A stretch of DNA of 64,000 bases from contig JAVHNS010000005.1 of the NCBI GenBank assembly GCA_036872755.1, positions 558,001 through 622,000 on the forward strand. Direction: 5' to 3'. Under the pieces are notes generated by a model. It was not told the origin of the DNA, searched no databases, and saw only the letters and a program-made list of their open reading frames with translations. The position numbers and the translations under genes were made by a program. The stretch is from Orbilia blumenaviensis. Taxonomy: Eukaryota > Ascomycota > Orbiliomycetes > Orbiliales > Orbiliaceae. This document shows, piece by piece, positions 33,991 through 45,699 of this stretch (the stretch's first letter is position 1; each line of letters starts with the position of its first letter).

Positions 33991-36900
33991 ATGTTGCCTG
34001 AAGGGAACGCGGCACCCCCCTCTTCCTTCGCAGGCGTCCAGCCTGACAGCAAACCCCGGTCTGTTCTTGAATACACAGTAGGTTGGATTTGTGCGCTTCC
34101 AAAAGAACAGACTGCGGCGAGAGCTTTGCTTGATCATATCCATCCAGACCCGGAGCCTCCAATCCCAGATCATGATAAGAACACATATATTTTGGGGTCG
34201 ATGGGCGATCACAATATCGCTATAACTTGTTTACCAAAAGGGAAGGTTGGTACTAATGAAGCAGCAGTAGCCGCGACCGAAATGTTGCGCACTTTTTCCT
34301 CCATCAGAATTGGGTTTATGGTTGGGATAGGCGGCGGAATCCCACCTAGAGTTAGGCTCGGTGACGTTGTAGTCGGTACCCCAGTCGGGATCTATCCTGG
34401 TGTGGTCCAATGGGATTTTGGAAAGGAAGAAGGAACTGGATTTAAACAAACTGGAGCTTTAAACAACCCCCCTAGTGTGCTGCTAAAGGCATTAACGAAA
34501 CTTGAGACACTACATGATTCAGAAGGAACACAAATACCTATGCATATGGAAATTTTGAAAAAAAAATGGCCATCTTTGGCAAAGTACACATGGTCGGAGT
34601 CCCTTGAGGATCCTTTGTGCACCACAAGCAGGCCTGACCAAGTTAGCTGGGCTACTTGGTTCTTATCGCTTCTATATATCTTCTTCAGTTGGCTTGGTGG
34701 CTATCAATATACCAGACAAGGTCGTTCAACCACCAGCTCTTCTCCCACATTGATCGCAAAGAGGAAGCCCGGAGAGGTTTCTGTCCACTATGGCCTCATT
34801 GCATCCGGCAATAAGGTGATCAAAACAGCTGAGCTCCGTGAAAATCTCAAGAAGAGCCTTGGTGGAGATCTGCTATGCGTGGAAATGGAAGCAGCAGGCC
34901 TGATGAATTTTCCCTGTCTGGTCGTTAGAGGCATCTGCGATTACGCGGATTCAAGAAAAAACGATGTATGGCAGGAATATGCAGCGGCCATTGCTGGAGC
35001 ATTCACGAAGGAGCTTTTGGGACATATACGGCCAAGTTCTGTTAAACAGGAATCTCCTATAGGAGAAATACTAGATCAACGTCAGTCGCCCCTCCAAAAG
35101 TTTCTTATTCTTTAATCTTGAGATTGCACAAGTGCACACGTGTCATCGCCGAGAGGAGAAGAGTGTAGACTTAAGCTCGTGCTGCATGTTTTTGTTTTGC
35201 CTGGCCGGTGATCCTAGCTCCGACCACCCTGTACTAGATTGATATCGCACACTCAATCTAGGGTCGAGTCCAAATCGCAGCCAACGTAACTAAACTCTAG
35301 CCTGTTTGTAGTGAAATTCGTCCAAGATAGCGTCGCGAAAATACAATCTAAACTACAAGACAAGGACCACTCTGAAATACTCAATTGGTTGACACCTATA
35401 GACTTCAGTGGTCGACAGGCCGATTACTTGAACATTCGGCAGCCGGGGACTGGCCAATGGCTTTTGGATTCCATCGAATATCACAATTGGTTGGAAACAA
35501 ATAAGACAGTATTGTTTTGCCCTGGAATCCCCGGAGCAGGGAAAACAATCCTGACGTCGATTGTTCTCGAGAACTTGGAATCACGGTTTCGGGGCAATCA
35601 TGAAGTTGGCATTGCATATATATACTGCGATTTTAGACGGAAAGATGAGCAGACTGCCTATAACTTACTCGCCACTCTGTTGAAACAATTGTCTCAGTGT
35701 CGACCCACCCTACCAAAGGGCATGAAAGAGCTATACAAAAAATATAATGACAAAAATAACAGGGTACCGACACGATCTTCCATCGAAGATATTGTGGGTG
35801 CTCTCCAAACTGTGTCTAGTGAGTTTGAGAGAACATTTATTGTTGTGGACGCGCTCGATGAATGCCCGACGTCCCTGTGCGGCGGTAATTCTCAGGAGGT
35901 GCTTCTCTCGACGCTTTTTCAACTACAAGCTACTTCCAATGTGAATTTATTTGCCACCTCCAGATATCTCCCAGAAATCACCACAAGATTCGAAGGCAGC
36001 ATGTGTACAAGGCTTGAAATCCGTGCTCATGACCAGGATGTCCTCAGCTTTCTGGACGCCCGGATAACTAATTCTAATGAAGAGCTTTTGATCAACAATC
36101 GCGAAGAAGTTAAAATAAAAATATCAAAGGCAGTTGACGGGATGTGAGTATTTTCATTCTTTGATTCAAGGTTATGTCAACCAGTATTATATATATGATA
36201 TCCTGACCACCTACCTATTTCCTACGTTGCTTATACAGAACCGTTTCTTTGTTGCTATTTGCAACTCTACCATACCAATATACTAACAGTTGAGATGGCT
36301 TAATTAGGTTCCTTCTGGCGAAGCTTCATTTTGAAACCGTGAAGTCTGAAACAACGCTTAAAAATATCAGAAAGGCCCTGCAGTCTCTCAAAACTGGGCA
36401 AAATGCCTACGATAGCGCCTACGAGGAGGCTATGACTAGAATTACCGAACAAAACCCTAAACTAAAAGAACTAGCCTATCGAGTTTTGTCATGGATAACC
36501 CGAGCGACGAGACCATTGACTATATCAGAGTTACGACATGCGCTTGCTGTGGAGCCGAATCAATCGGAGCTTGACTACGAGAATTTTACTAGCCGTACAA
36601 AAATACTATCGGTATGCGCTGGATTAGTCACGATCAATAAAGAAAGTGATATAATTCAACTAGTACACTATACGACACAGGAATATTTTGAACGAAAATG
36701 GAACTCCTGGTTTCCCCGAGCAGAGGCTGACATTGTTGAAACATGTGTTACCTACTTATCATTCTCAATTTTTGATACTTCTTTTTTTACCGAAACGGAT
36801 TTTGATGAAAGGTTGGAATCTGATGTTTTCTACGACTATGCGATAACTAATTGGGGACATCACGCCCGCATGTCATTACCGGATCCGGATATTATCTTAG

Positions 36901-37967
36901 TTTTGTTGGATTTTCTTAGGCGAGGGCGTATGGTACCAGTATTGACTGTCGAAGAGGGTTTTGGAGAATATATTTACAGGAAAAAGTGGGCCGGAGTCCG
37001 ATTTATGAGACAAGCCGGAGTGCACATTGCAGCATACCTTGGCCTGCTTGAAGTAATGGCCATTCTGCTGGAGGATACCGATATAGAGGTAAGAGATGTT
37101 CGAGGTCGAACATCATTGCTTTTAGCCGCACAAGGGGGACATGTGCGAGTTATACAATATCTGATAGACAATAGCGCGGACATAGAAGCAGAAGATGGTG
37201 GAGGTAGGACACCGCTTCTCTCAGCCGCGGAGGAGGGAAATGAGGCAGCTGTATGTTGTCTAGTGGCCCATGGTGCGGACGTTAAGGCTGAAGACGACGA
37301 AGGCAGTACACCGCTGTTTTGGGCAATATATAGAGGGCAAGAAATAGTAGTTCGTCTACTACTTAATGAGGGAGCGAACCCAGACCGGGGAAGGTTTCGG
37401 GGCGCCACATCCCTCTCTTTGGCTGCAAGATCGGCAAATGAGGCGATTGTCGCTTTGCTCTCAGAATACGGAGCTTCTCTAGAAGCCAGGGATATATCAT
37501 TCAACTACACGCCTCTGTTATGGGCTTCAGTAATGGGAAATTGTGGAGTCACGAGAATTCTGTTGGATCATGGCGCAAATATAGAAGCTAGAGATGAGAA
37601 GGGTTCTACACCGCTCTTGGAGGCTGTAGCGGGGGGACACATTGCGGTTATCGACCTGTTAATAAACGAGGGTGCATGTATAGAGGCCAGGGATGATTGG
37701 GGCTCTACTCCGCTTCTGAGAGCTGCGGCCATGGGGAAAATTGCTGCTGTGAAGCTGTTAATAAATAGTGGCGCGGATATAGAAGCCACAGATATGCAAG
37801 GATTCACACCACTCGTGCGGGCTGTAAGAAGGGGGCATGATGCAGTGGTAGAGCTGCTAATCGAACATGGGGCGAATACAGATGCCAAGGATGAATGGGG
37901 CGTTCCAATATCCACTATAAGGGGTATGCGAGGTAGTTTTGAGGAGTCACGGGCAATACAACTGTGA
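33991..37967 (+). CDS. NLR-type receptor: PNP_UDP - NACHT - ankyrin repeats
   Basis: Fungal STAND/NLR-like protein of 1193 residues. The exons are 33991-35080, 35312-36143 and 36308-37967. Residues about 25-350 form a nucleoside-phosphorylase-like (PNP_UDP) head: VGWICALPKEQTAARALL, GFMVGIGGGIPPRVRLGDVV, HYGLIASGNKVIK, EMEAAGLMNFPCLVVRGICD. A linker leads to a NACHT NTPase with Walker A PGIPGAGKT, Walker B FIVVDALDECP and a NLFATSR sensor block. The winged-helix-like segment ITRATRPLTISELRHALAVE follows. The last 330 residues are eight or nine ankyrin repeats such as GSTPLLEAVAGGHIAVIDLL. Such proteins act in non-self recognition or cell death in filamentous fungi; here that is inferred from architecture. 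The frame is intact. An unusual hydrophobic stretch lies inside the PNP_UDP domain. Confidence 0.92.
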
Positions 37968-39720
37968 AGATAGGGATGGTATATCGGTGGTGGCAGTAAG
38001 CCTCCACAAATGACACATGGGACGTTGCGTTGGCTGTATCAATATGGGTATTTCCTTCGGTCCCCGGTGGTCTCTTTGGGTCCCCGGTCATTATATATCC
38101 AGATGTAAACCCAACTAGACATTAATTAATTAAGCATCACCTCCTTCTAGATAATTATATAGTAGAAACCGTTCCTAGTAGTCGATAACTGCACGGCCGC
38201 TTTATACACACATTCAAGCTTTAGCGAAGAGGTCACTCCACAACCAAATCGCCTAGAGTTAATGTTTTGTAGGAATACATTAGTGGGCGAATAGAACATA
38301 AAAATTTTTCCTACATACGGTTCACCCAATGGCTAACACGTGCAAAGCCTAAGTAGTTAGCCGACTTAATACAGCTCAACGTGATTATGCATTGCGTTCG
38401 TTCAGATCCCAGGTAGCGATAACCATGGTACCACCTGACCTTGAAATATAGCGTCATTGGTATCAAAGCGCACCGGCACCCGTATAATCCTCGGATCGTA
38501 ATGCCGAACCTAGGTGCTTCAAGCTTCCATCAAATCTCGTTTTTCTCGAGACCTCAGTTACTTATAATCGTCGTCGCATCGACGAGTATCAACATACAAA
38601 ACAACACATGCTCCATCCAAAATCCAACAGCGACCTTCTAAACCTGGTTACACCTGTCGGATCCCTGCTCACCCGATTGGTCAACCCCTTTCGCTTTCCA
38701 AGACCAATGCTACTTTCGAGTCTGTCCAATCATCCCAGGAACATTAACCATACTTTCTCACCTGCCCCCTCCAAACAAGCTTTCGGTCTTTCGCTTCAAC
38801 AACCTCATTAGATCTTATTTTGGCAGGAAAACCCAACCCCGGCCGCCGCCTGCTAAGAGGGGGCTGCCTAGCCACCGCGTGTGCATCAACAATGTCTACA
38901 ATACCGACTAATCATCTTCCAGAAGCCGCAGGTGTGGAATGCTTAACTCTTAGCTAAATGGAGGGCCGATAGATCCGGGGGCAGCCAGGGAAGTTTAATA
39001 GTTATCACCACGCATGTGCCTGGATTCTACACCTCCCGGATTAGAAACCAAACACACCATTTCAGACGACTGGAAGGCGCCAGGTCTTTTCTGTTCTCAC
39101 AGCGTCGAAATAATGCAGGAACCCACCGTAAATCATATCAATGCAATGTATCCACTGGAATCCCGGATTTCAACTTGCCCACCCTTCCCATCCTTTCGAT
39201 ATCACCGATGTCGCCCGCCTACATATAGTATTCTGTGCATACAAGGTCAACACCTCTAAGACACAACCTTTCCAAATCGGGCAGCTGTCAACCTCACCAC
39301 CCACGTCCTTATCATCATCTTTCTGTAAAACGTGGTTCAGCGAGTATATACATTCCAGCTGAAGGAAAGTAACATGCAAGGGATCCACCATGCTGCTTCA
39401 GGCAAGATGGAAACCGGCGATATACGTTAGCCAGGGTTGATTTCCTGGTATCTCTTGGAAGGCAAAGGGGAAAAAGATAGGACATGTGCTATGGATACCA
39501 TATCGTAGGGAATACTTGGCATGACCGGGACCAAAGGGAAGGAAGATTGGATTTTATAAATAATACTCCAGCTTTCCCACCATATTGGAAGTCGGATATC
39601 AAGCAACCCTTTATTTTATCGAAGGCTCTTTGATAATAAATTGCGAAATATCGATTTGACAGCCGGACTCCGAACCGTACTTGATATCGCTATAAGCCTC
39701 CCTCTATCGATAGCAACAAA
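37968..39720. other. Intergenic, no gene seen
   Basis: Short Pro/Ser-rich frames on the plus strand (38441-39362) overlap in different phases and have no domain. A TATA-like TATAAATA at about 39555, 165 nt before the next gene, may be the nuclease promoter. Confidence 0.4.
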
Positions 39721-40756
39721 ATGAAGGCGTCAACTGTCCTAGCCCCCCTCCTCCTAGCCACAGGAGTTTACTCCTGGGGTCCCATGGGCCACGCTACAGT
39801 CGCTTACATAGCTCAGCACTATCTCGATGGTGCTGCCAGAATTTTGACCTCCCATCTCCTCTCGGGCTCCTCACTGCCCGATATCGCATCATGGGCTGAT
39901 AGCTACCGTTACACTGACGGTGGTGCCTTTTCGTCCGTATTCCATTACATTGATGCCCATGACCAAGTCCCCCATAAGTGCAATATCAAGATGGAGCGTG
40001 ATTGCCCACCTGAGGGTTGCATTGTCACCGCTATCGCCAATTACGTACGTAACCTACCTTTAGATTTGATATCCAATTGGTCGAAGGGTGAAGTTAGAAC
40101 GAAGTTACTAAACGTCATATTTGGATACACAGACAGAGCGAATCCTGAACGACGACCTTACCCTCGCAGAACGCGCAGACGCCCTTAAGTTCGTCGTCCA
40201 TTTCATCGGTGACGTTCAACAGCCATTGCATACCGAGAACCTTGCGGTTGGTGGAAACGAAATCCCGGTTTTCTGGGGCAACGAGACCGTCAAGACCAAC
40301 CTTCATGCTGCTTGGGATAGGAATAGTACGCATATATATCTTCTTAAAAATCTCTTATACTCCTAGAATATACTGCTAACAGGTTATGACAATAAAATAG
40401 TCCCAGAAACCCTCGCCGGTGGCTCCACAGTCGCAACATCTGCCTCATTCGCCGAAGCTATCATCCAAGACCTCGAAACTGGTATCTACAAGGATCTCAA
40501 GGAACAATGGACCTCCTGCGGTTCCATAAAGCGTGGTATCGGTTGCCCCAAGGCCTGGGCCCAAGATGCCAACAGGATCGTGTGCTCTGATGTCCTTCCT
40601 AACGGGGCCGAGGAAGTCCAGAATAAGGACATCAGCGGGGCTTATTATGAACGAAATAAAATGATCGCCAGACAACAGATCGCCAAGGGTGGATACCGAT
40701 TGGGACTTTGGTTGAACAAGATTGCCAAGGCTGAGCAGTTGAAGTGCAGAGCTTAG
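39721..40756 (+). CDS. Secreted S1/P1-type zinc nuclease
   Basis: Predicted extracellular single-strand nuclease and 3'-nucleotidase with a trinuclear zinc site. The exons are 39721-40044, 40133-40325 and 40383-40756, giving 296 residues. The signal peptide MKASTVLAPLLLATGVYS is followed by the mature N-terminal tryptophan (WGPMGHATVAYIAQ), whose amino group and first histidine bind zinc in this family. Other ligand blocks are LPDIASWADSYRY, FHYIDAHD and HFIGDVQQPLH, then NLHAAWDRNSYDNKIVPE. Disulfide cysteines (KCNIKMERDCPPEGC; SCGSIKRGIGC) are also in place. Length and motif order equal those of Aspergillus S1 and Penicillium P1. The frame is complete, with clean introns. Confidence 0.95.
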
Positions 40757-41276
40757 ATTTAGCTTTAAGCGAAGGGAACGGAATGGAATGATATGTCCAC
40801 GCGAGCGTGTTCGAGATACCCTGGAAGGTGTTTGTATATTATATATGTGTGTACGAGACGAACGATGTATATACCACTAGTACTTTCTTTTCTAATGAAG
40901 TCTTGGATTGGCTTTTTGTTAATGCAATGCGACGGGGAAGACTAAGATGATTACGATCCGATTTGATTTGTTATGAGGATCGATTTGGATTCTAGAAGAA
41001 CGAATGACAGACAGACAGACCGCCTAGCTAGCTCGCCCTAACTCCGTCTAGAATTGAAAATGGAAAAAGGAAAAAAGAACAGAAACAAAGAAAGGCTATG
41101 CCTGAAGAGTATACATAAACGTCCTTCCAGGCCTGATTCCCGAGGCTGGTGACTCGAGTGAAATCCAGAGATTGATAGAGCATTAGATTTCAAGAGATCC
41201 CTCAATATCCAGGCCTCTCTCCCGGTCTCTCTCTTGGTCATCAGTATACAGAAGCGAAAAACTAGCAAAAGAAAGT
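40757..41276. other. Convergent 3' spacer
   Basis: The 3' flanks of the nuclease (+) and the LOG gene (-) meet here. A short GACA repeat lies near 41006-41020. No gene is seen. Confidence 0.4.
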
Positions 41277-42055
41277 CTACTCTTTGCCCCATGTCAAATT
41301 AAATCTGCCCTCCGCCGGCTTGTACTCCTTGATCAACTTAGGTACCTCGTCGACCGAGTTCGCTACCTTGATGATACCACCACAATCGTCAACGACAAAC
41401 TGGTCGTCAACCGCTTGCTTGATCCACCCGACAATCCCATCCCAAAAGCCATCCACATTGAGCAAGATTATTGGCGAATCGTGGATTCCTAGCTGATTCC
41501 AGGTAACAATCTCGAACAACTCTTCGGCAGTTCCATATCCACCTGGAAGGGCGATAAAGGCATTTGATTCCTGTGCCATCATGCGTTTTCTGGTATGCAT
41601 ATCCGGTACGACCGTGTGAATGCCATAGTGATGGGATTCAGCTGATGTGGCCGAGAGGTTCTCTTGTTCCTTAGCGGATAGAGGGGAAGGGATTATGCCG
41701 TGGACTGAGTGTGGACCGGAGAGGGAAACGAGTGTTTTAGAGACCTGACCCATGATGCCAGCTGGTTGAAATGCGTTAGAATCCGAGTGAAGCTAGATAA
41801 ATGGTAGGTAGGGAGCTTACTGGTGCCACCGCCATAGACGAGGTTCCAATCTTGGTTGTGAAAAACATGAGCGAGGTCTGCAGCTGCAGCCATGTAGGCA
41901 GGGTTCTTTCCAGGCTTGCTCCCGCAGCTATTGTGTAACGGTAAGTACGTACCCGTCGCATAAATGATGAACAATATCCAACATACGACAACAAGAGAAA
42001 GGGTGACCTACAATACGGCGACGGTGAAAGGCTTCTTGTTTTCAAGATCGGTCAT
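41277..42055 (-). CDS. LOG-family phosphoribohydrolase (cytokinin-activating type)
   Basis: Predicted to release the free base from nucleoside 5'-monophosphates, as LOG enzymes do with cytokinin ribotides or AMP. Cytosolic, about 235 residues in three exons. The start MTDLENKKPFTVAVF joins CGSKPGKNPAYMAAAADLAH. The nucleotide-binding loop NLVYGGGTTGIMGQVS is completed across the second intron. The catalytic block is RKRMMAQESNAFIALPGGYG, then TAEELFEIVTWNQLG, with the diagnostic PGGYGT-x-EE. It was once labelled lysine decarboxylase in databases, an activity this family lacks. Its start lies 1.4 kb from the divergent tautomerase gene. Whether the fungus uses it for cytokinin or only for AMP salvage is unknown. 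Confidence 0.93.
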
Positions 42056-43478
42056 GATCTGGATTTGAGGCATTGCGAATGTTAATTAATGATTACCGCT
42101 ATTTATAAGAGCAAGAAAGACGTGATAAAGGGAGCATGAAGCAAAACGAGCGGGATAAGAGCTATTGAAAAGGGAATAACGGGTTTATCTTACGATTGAG
42201 ATTGTCGAGATAACGGGGAATCGATAGGTATTTATGTTCCGGGGTTGGATAAGATGTGGCGAGGCGAATGAACGATGGTGACAACGGTTGGTGAGGTTGA
42301 TGAGCAGGAGCACGAACTGTGTGTGTAGGTAGTTAGTGGTGGGTTCGAGGAGAATCTTGTTGTTGCAGTCGGACGTTGGAATTGGTCTCGTTTGAGGAAC
42401 CGAAAACGGTAGCTTCTTGCAACTGAGCCGTTCACACAACTTAGTCCAAGTCGAATCGATTCAGCGATTAGGAATGTTAGAGATAGTCGTGCCTAGTGCT
42501 AGCTCTGTGTCTATACTGGGCGTCTAGCTTTTGAGGATGCAGTCGGCGATACCGCTTGAGGACCTTGGGGAAACCGGATGACTCCTTATCGACCAGGGCC
42601 ATTTTTGTCAACGTTTCTGGGGAGGAGCTCGAACGGGCCTAAGACAGATTTAGAGCTGGCTAGATGCGGGACAGCAATCACTCCAACCAATTCCCAGTAC
42701 TTGATTGGACCCCAAATTGAAGTGTTCGCGGTGCCATGGATCAATCGTCATATCATATAATGGCACCGGGGCTTGAGCGTGATGTTGGTGAGATTCGAAT
42801 CAAATCCTGCAGACCAACGGCCCAACTTTTACGACCAACAGCTCTATGCGACACACTATCGACTGAAAGATGGGTCTCTGCGCTCTAAGAGACGGCGAGA
42901 TTTGCGGAAACATGCCGAGCCAGACCCTTTCTTTTTAAGCTTTTTGATCGAGTGGCTTCCTGCATGTCAATGTATGTACTGCGTTCGACAGCATCGATAT
43001 CGATGGATAGCGCCATTGACGCTATTGGGGCGTCCATTCGGTCCAGCCGGGGCGGTTGGGAAGCCGCTATACTAACTAATCCAATCGAACGGGCTATAAA
43101 ATGATGTTCGAGGCAGTCGGACGCAATTCGAGAGAGGCTCTAGAAGACTAGGATCGAATAAATTTAGAGGAATATTACTTATTCAATCAAGTCAATTAAG
43201 TTGGCGCCAAGAAAACTTGCGCTCAGATACGTCATTTCAAAATACAACAGCTCTCCTCCCAACAACACAGCTGAACAGATCCCTTTACCTAGTCACATAC
43301 CAAGTCTTGTATCTTAGAACCTTAGTTCAAAGCGTCCGCTGCGTACCAACTGCAAGGGGAGGAAAGGTACTTTGCCCTCTAGTCGCTTCTTAGGCAGCGA
43401 CTTAAGTATTTAATCGAAAGCGGCATAATCTTAAACTTTCGAAGGATTGACAGGAAAACGTTTCAAAGTGCCTCGAAA
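42056..43478. other. Divergent intergenic region
   Basis: This holds the promoters of the LOG gene (-) and the tautomerase gene (+). Short open frames (42185-42439 -, 42773-43075 +) have no recognised feature. Confidence 0.4.
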
Positions 43479-44093
43479 ATGCCTTTCTATCAAGTCATCC
43501 ACTCTGTCGACCTCTCACCCTCTCAGAAGGACTCCTTAGCCCAAACAATCACAAATGCGCACACAGCTGCCACAGGAGCCCTCAAAATGTTCGTCAACGT
43601 CGAGTTTTATCACAACACCAACCCTTTCCAGTACGTTGGTGGGATACGCCGCCCGAGCAACAAGCTAATCGGCTGGGTTCGGCCGCGTGGCGAAGTTGGT
43701 GAAGAACTGATGCAAGAGGTCGCCAAAGAAATATACGACGGTTGGAACAACATAGTTGGTTCTGTAGGCGAAAAGGAGCTTTCTGCTTTGTGGATCAATG
43801 ATACCATATTGACCGGGGTAGAATTCGGCGCACTTTTGCCACAGGTGAGTACTAGCCATTCGAAAGTATTCATAGGCGACGTGATACAAAGTTAGCGATC
43901 GTGCATATGCACATGGATTTGTATACTATTTGTCACTGGATATTCGCTAATAACCATCGCGTTCATTGTCTAGGCCTTTGAGGATCAAGGTTGGTTTGAG
44001 GAACACAAAGCTAAATTTGAAGACAGGGCGAGGAAGGGCGATGAGCTTTTCATTGAGGCTATTCAGGGTAATATCATCAATAGATCCTCATAA
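43479..44093 (+). CDS. Tautomerase_3-type protein (cis-CaaD-like)
   Basis: Small enzyme of the tautomerase superfamily, in which the proline exposed after removal of the initiator Met acts as catalytic base. The exons 43479-43844 and 43974-44093 give 161 residues. It opens MPFYQVIHSVDLSPSQKDSL and has the blocks MFVNVEFYHNTNPFQYVGGI, RRPSNKLIGWVRPRGEV and IYDGWNNIVG. Exon 2 reads AFEDQGWFEEHKAKFEDRAR and ends GNIINRSS. A GT at 44069 could start another intron and change the last residues, so the stop is not certain. Fungal members are mostly uncharacterised; the substrate is unknown. It converges with the metallophosphoesterase, leaving about 110 nt between the stops. Confidence 0.83.
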
Positions 44094-44205
44094 GCACAAT
44101 GATAATATTATTTGTACTTCCAAAAACCTTAATCACCAGATGATTTAACTTCCCTGCTCTTGGAAGATCACACGCATCTACAGCCCCAGCCGATATCTAA
44201 CAAAC

Positions 44206-45699
44206 TTACACAGCCGCTAATGGTAGGTCCAGCTCCACAACATAGGGGCTCCGTGCCGCCTCTGCATAGCTGCTACTCCCCCACCCAACAAGCGATGCAT
44301 TCACAAATAGCGTGTTTCCCCCCCTGGTCACCTCCTTTGTTGCAGCTCTAGCGTCTGTAAAAATCGCCCCGTCCTCTTCGCCCATTCGGATTTCTACATC
44401 CTTCTTCTCATTATTGTCCCACTCTATAATTTTTACTCCTGCAGCCTCGTGAATATGCCCACATACATTCATCAAAGGTCGTATATGCTTCAAAAATTCT
44501 CGTAGGTGCATACACCCTACATCCTTTCCATGTGACGTGGTATCAAGGATACCAAAGGCAGGTCCATGCAGCACTGTTACATCTATCTTCTTATTCCCTA
44601 GAACGCCTGTCTTGGAGAATCTCTGCCAAAAGTTGACATCAGAGTTATACCTGAACGCTCCACTGTGATGTGGTCGTGGTCCACGAGGTGTATACGGCGA
44701 TGCGAAAACCGTGAGACTCGCTCCATTCTTGAGGTTAAATGTTTTTACTTCGTGTTCAAGGTAAAATATCCCTTTCGTATTCATTAATTCGCTTTTTAGG
44801 TACTTTCGGCATTCCATTTTTGCATTGTCTCGCTCTCCTTCGGTGTCTGAGCCTGCATCTGGGTCCGACGGATCGTTAGCCGGTGTTTTGTATATATCTA
44901 GGCAAGTGTCATGGTTCCCTGCTATTAGAATTTTTAATTCTGCAGGAACACGTTCAATCCATGATATCACTGTTTTGAGAGCAGACAGACTACTTTGCTG
45001 TGTCATATCCCCAGCATGAATGAAAACATCGGTTCTGGGGAATGGGTCTCGGAAGGGTGAGTCCTTAAATTCCGAGCTTCGTGGCTGGACATCATGCGTG
45101 TCTGACACTAGCAAGAAGGATGTTTTGACAGCTATCGGATTTTCCGCTGTATTTTTTCCTAGAATGACCCGCTTTTCCACCGATGTTGTCACACCTTCTT
45201 TAAGTGACAATATTTTGATACCGTTCTGGATGGTTTTAACCTGTTCGGTGGTGTTTTTGGTAGTACTCTTAAGACTTTCTGTAGGATTGCTCGGCTGTTC
45301 ATCGGCTGGCTTTTCCAGCTCTTTCAGTTCCTCAGATTCTAGGACATCGGGATCTGTAGGTTTGGTGTTTTCACCAGAGTCGATTATCTGCTTGCGACGC
45401 CGCAGTCTGGGAATATTGAGGTTGTTGGTTGCTTCTACCAATGCTAGTCTCCCATCCCTCACAGCGGACCGGGTGGCTATGGTACAGGTTACAACTTTAG
45501 GCTGGGTATCTGCCTTTTCCGCCTTTCCCCTCCTCGGCGATGTCACCGCTGGTGCAGGCAGTTGGACACGACAATGTCGCGGCTGGTGCACCTGTTCGGG
45601 TTCGACAAGGTCGCTAGTGGTGGTGGTTGGTTTTCGCACGTCCGCGGTAAGGACATTTATTCTGTTATTTGTGCGTCTAGGCTTCTTGGCCGCTGGCAT
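44206..45699 (-). CDS. Metallophosphoesterase (MPPED/calcineurin-like)
   Basis: A 497-residue, intronless frame. The first 190 residues are Lys/Arg/Thr-rich and disordered (MPAAKKPRRTNNRINVLTAD), with a possible nuclear-type basic start. The catalytic domain begins near residue 195 and carries the metal-binding set in order: LVSDTHD, FIHAGDMT, LIAGNHDTCLD, VTVLHGPAFGI and MNVCGHIHEAAG. The cap contains a conserved SPYTPRGPRPHHSGAFRYN. Order and spacing match the MPPED1/MPPED2-like phosphodiesterases common in fungi. The physiological substrate is not known. An acidic insertion (NDPSDPDAGSDTEGERDN) lies after GNHD. This is the longest intronless gene of the window. Confidence 0.92.
   Translation of the reverse strand: MPAAKKPRRTNNRINVLTADVRKPTTTTSDLVEPEQVHQPRHCRVQLPAPAVTSPRRGKAEKADTQPKVVTCTIATRSAVRDGRLALVEATNNLNIPRLRRRKQIIDSGENTKPTDPDVLESEELKELEKPADEQPSNPTESLKSTTKNTTEQVKTIQNGIKILSLKEGVTTSVEKRVILGKNTAENPIAVKTSFLLVSDTHDVQPRSSEFKDSPFRDPFPRTDVFIHAGDMTQQSSLSALKTVISWIERVPAELKILIAGNHDTCLDIYKTPANDPSDPDAGSDTEGERDNAKMECRKYLKSELMNTKGIFYLEHEVKTFNLKNGASLTVFASPYTPRGPRPHHSGAFRYNSDVNFWQRFSKTGVLGNKKIDVTVLHGPAFGILDTTSHGKDVGCMHLREFLKHIRPLMNVCGHIHEAAGVKIIEWDNNEKKDVEIRMGEEDGAIFTDARAATKEVTRGGNTLFVNASLVGWGSSSYAEAARSPYVVELDLPLAAV

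Noticed and set aside
44069..44351. Extended C-terminus of the tautomerase through an extra intron
   Set aside because: It would run into the metallophosphoesterase 3' end and add a low-complexity tail not expected in the family. The nearer stop at 44093 is preferred.
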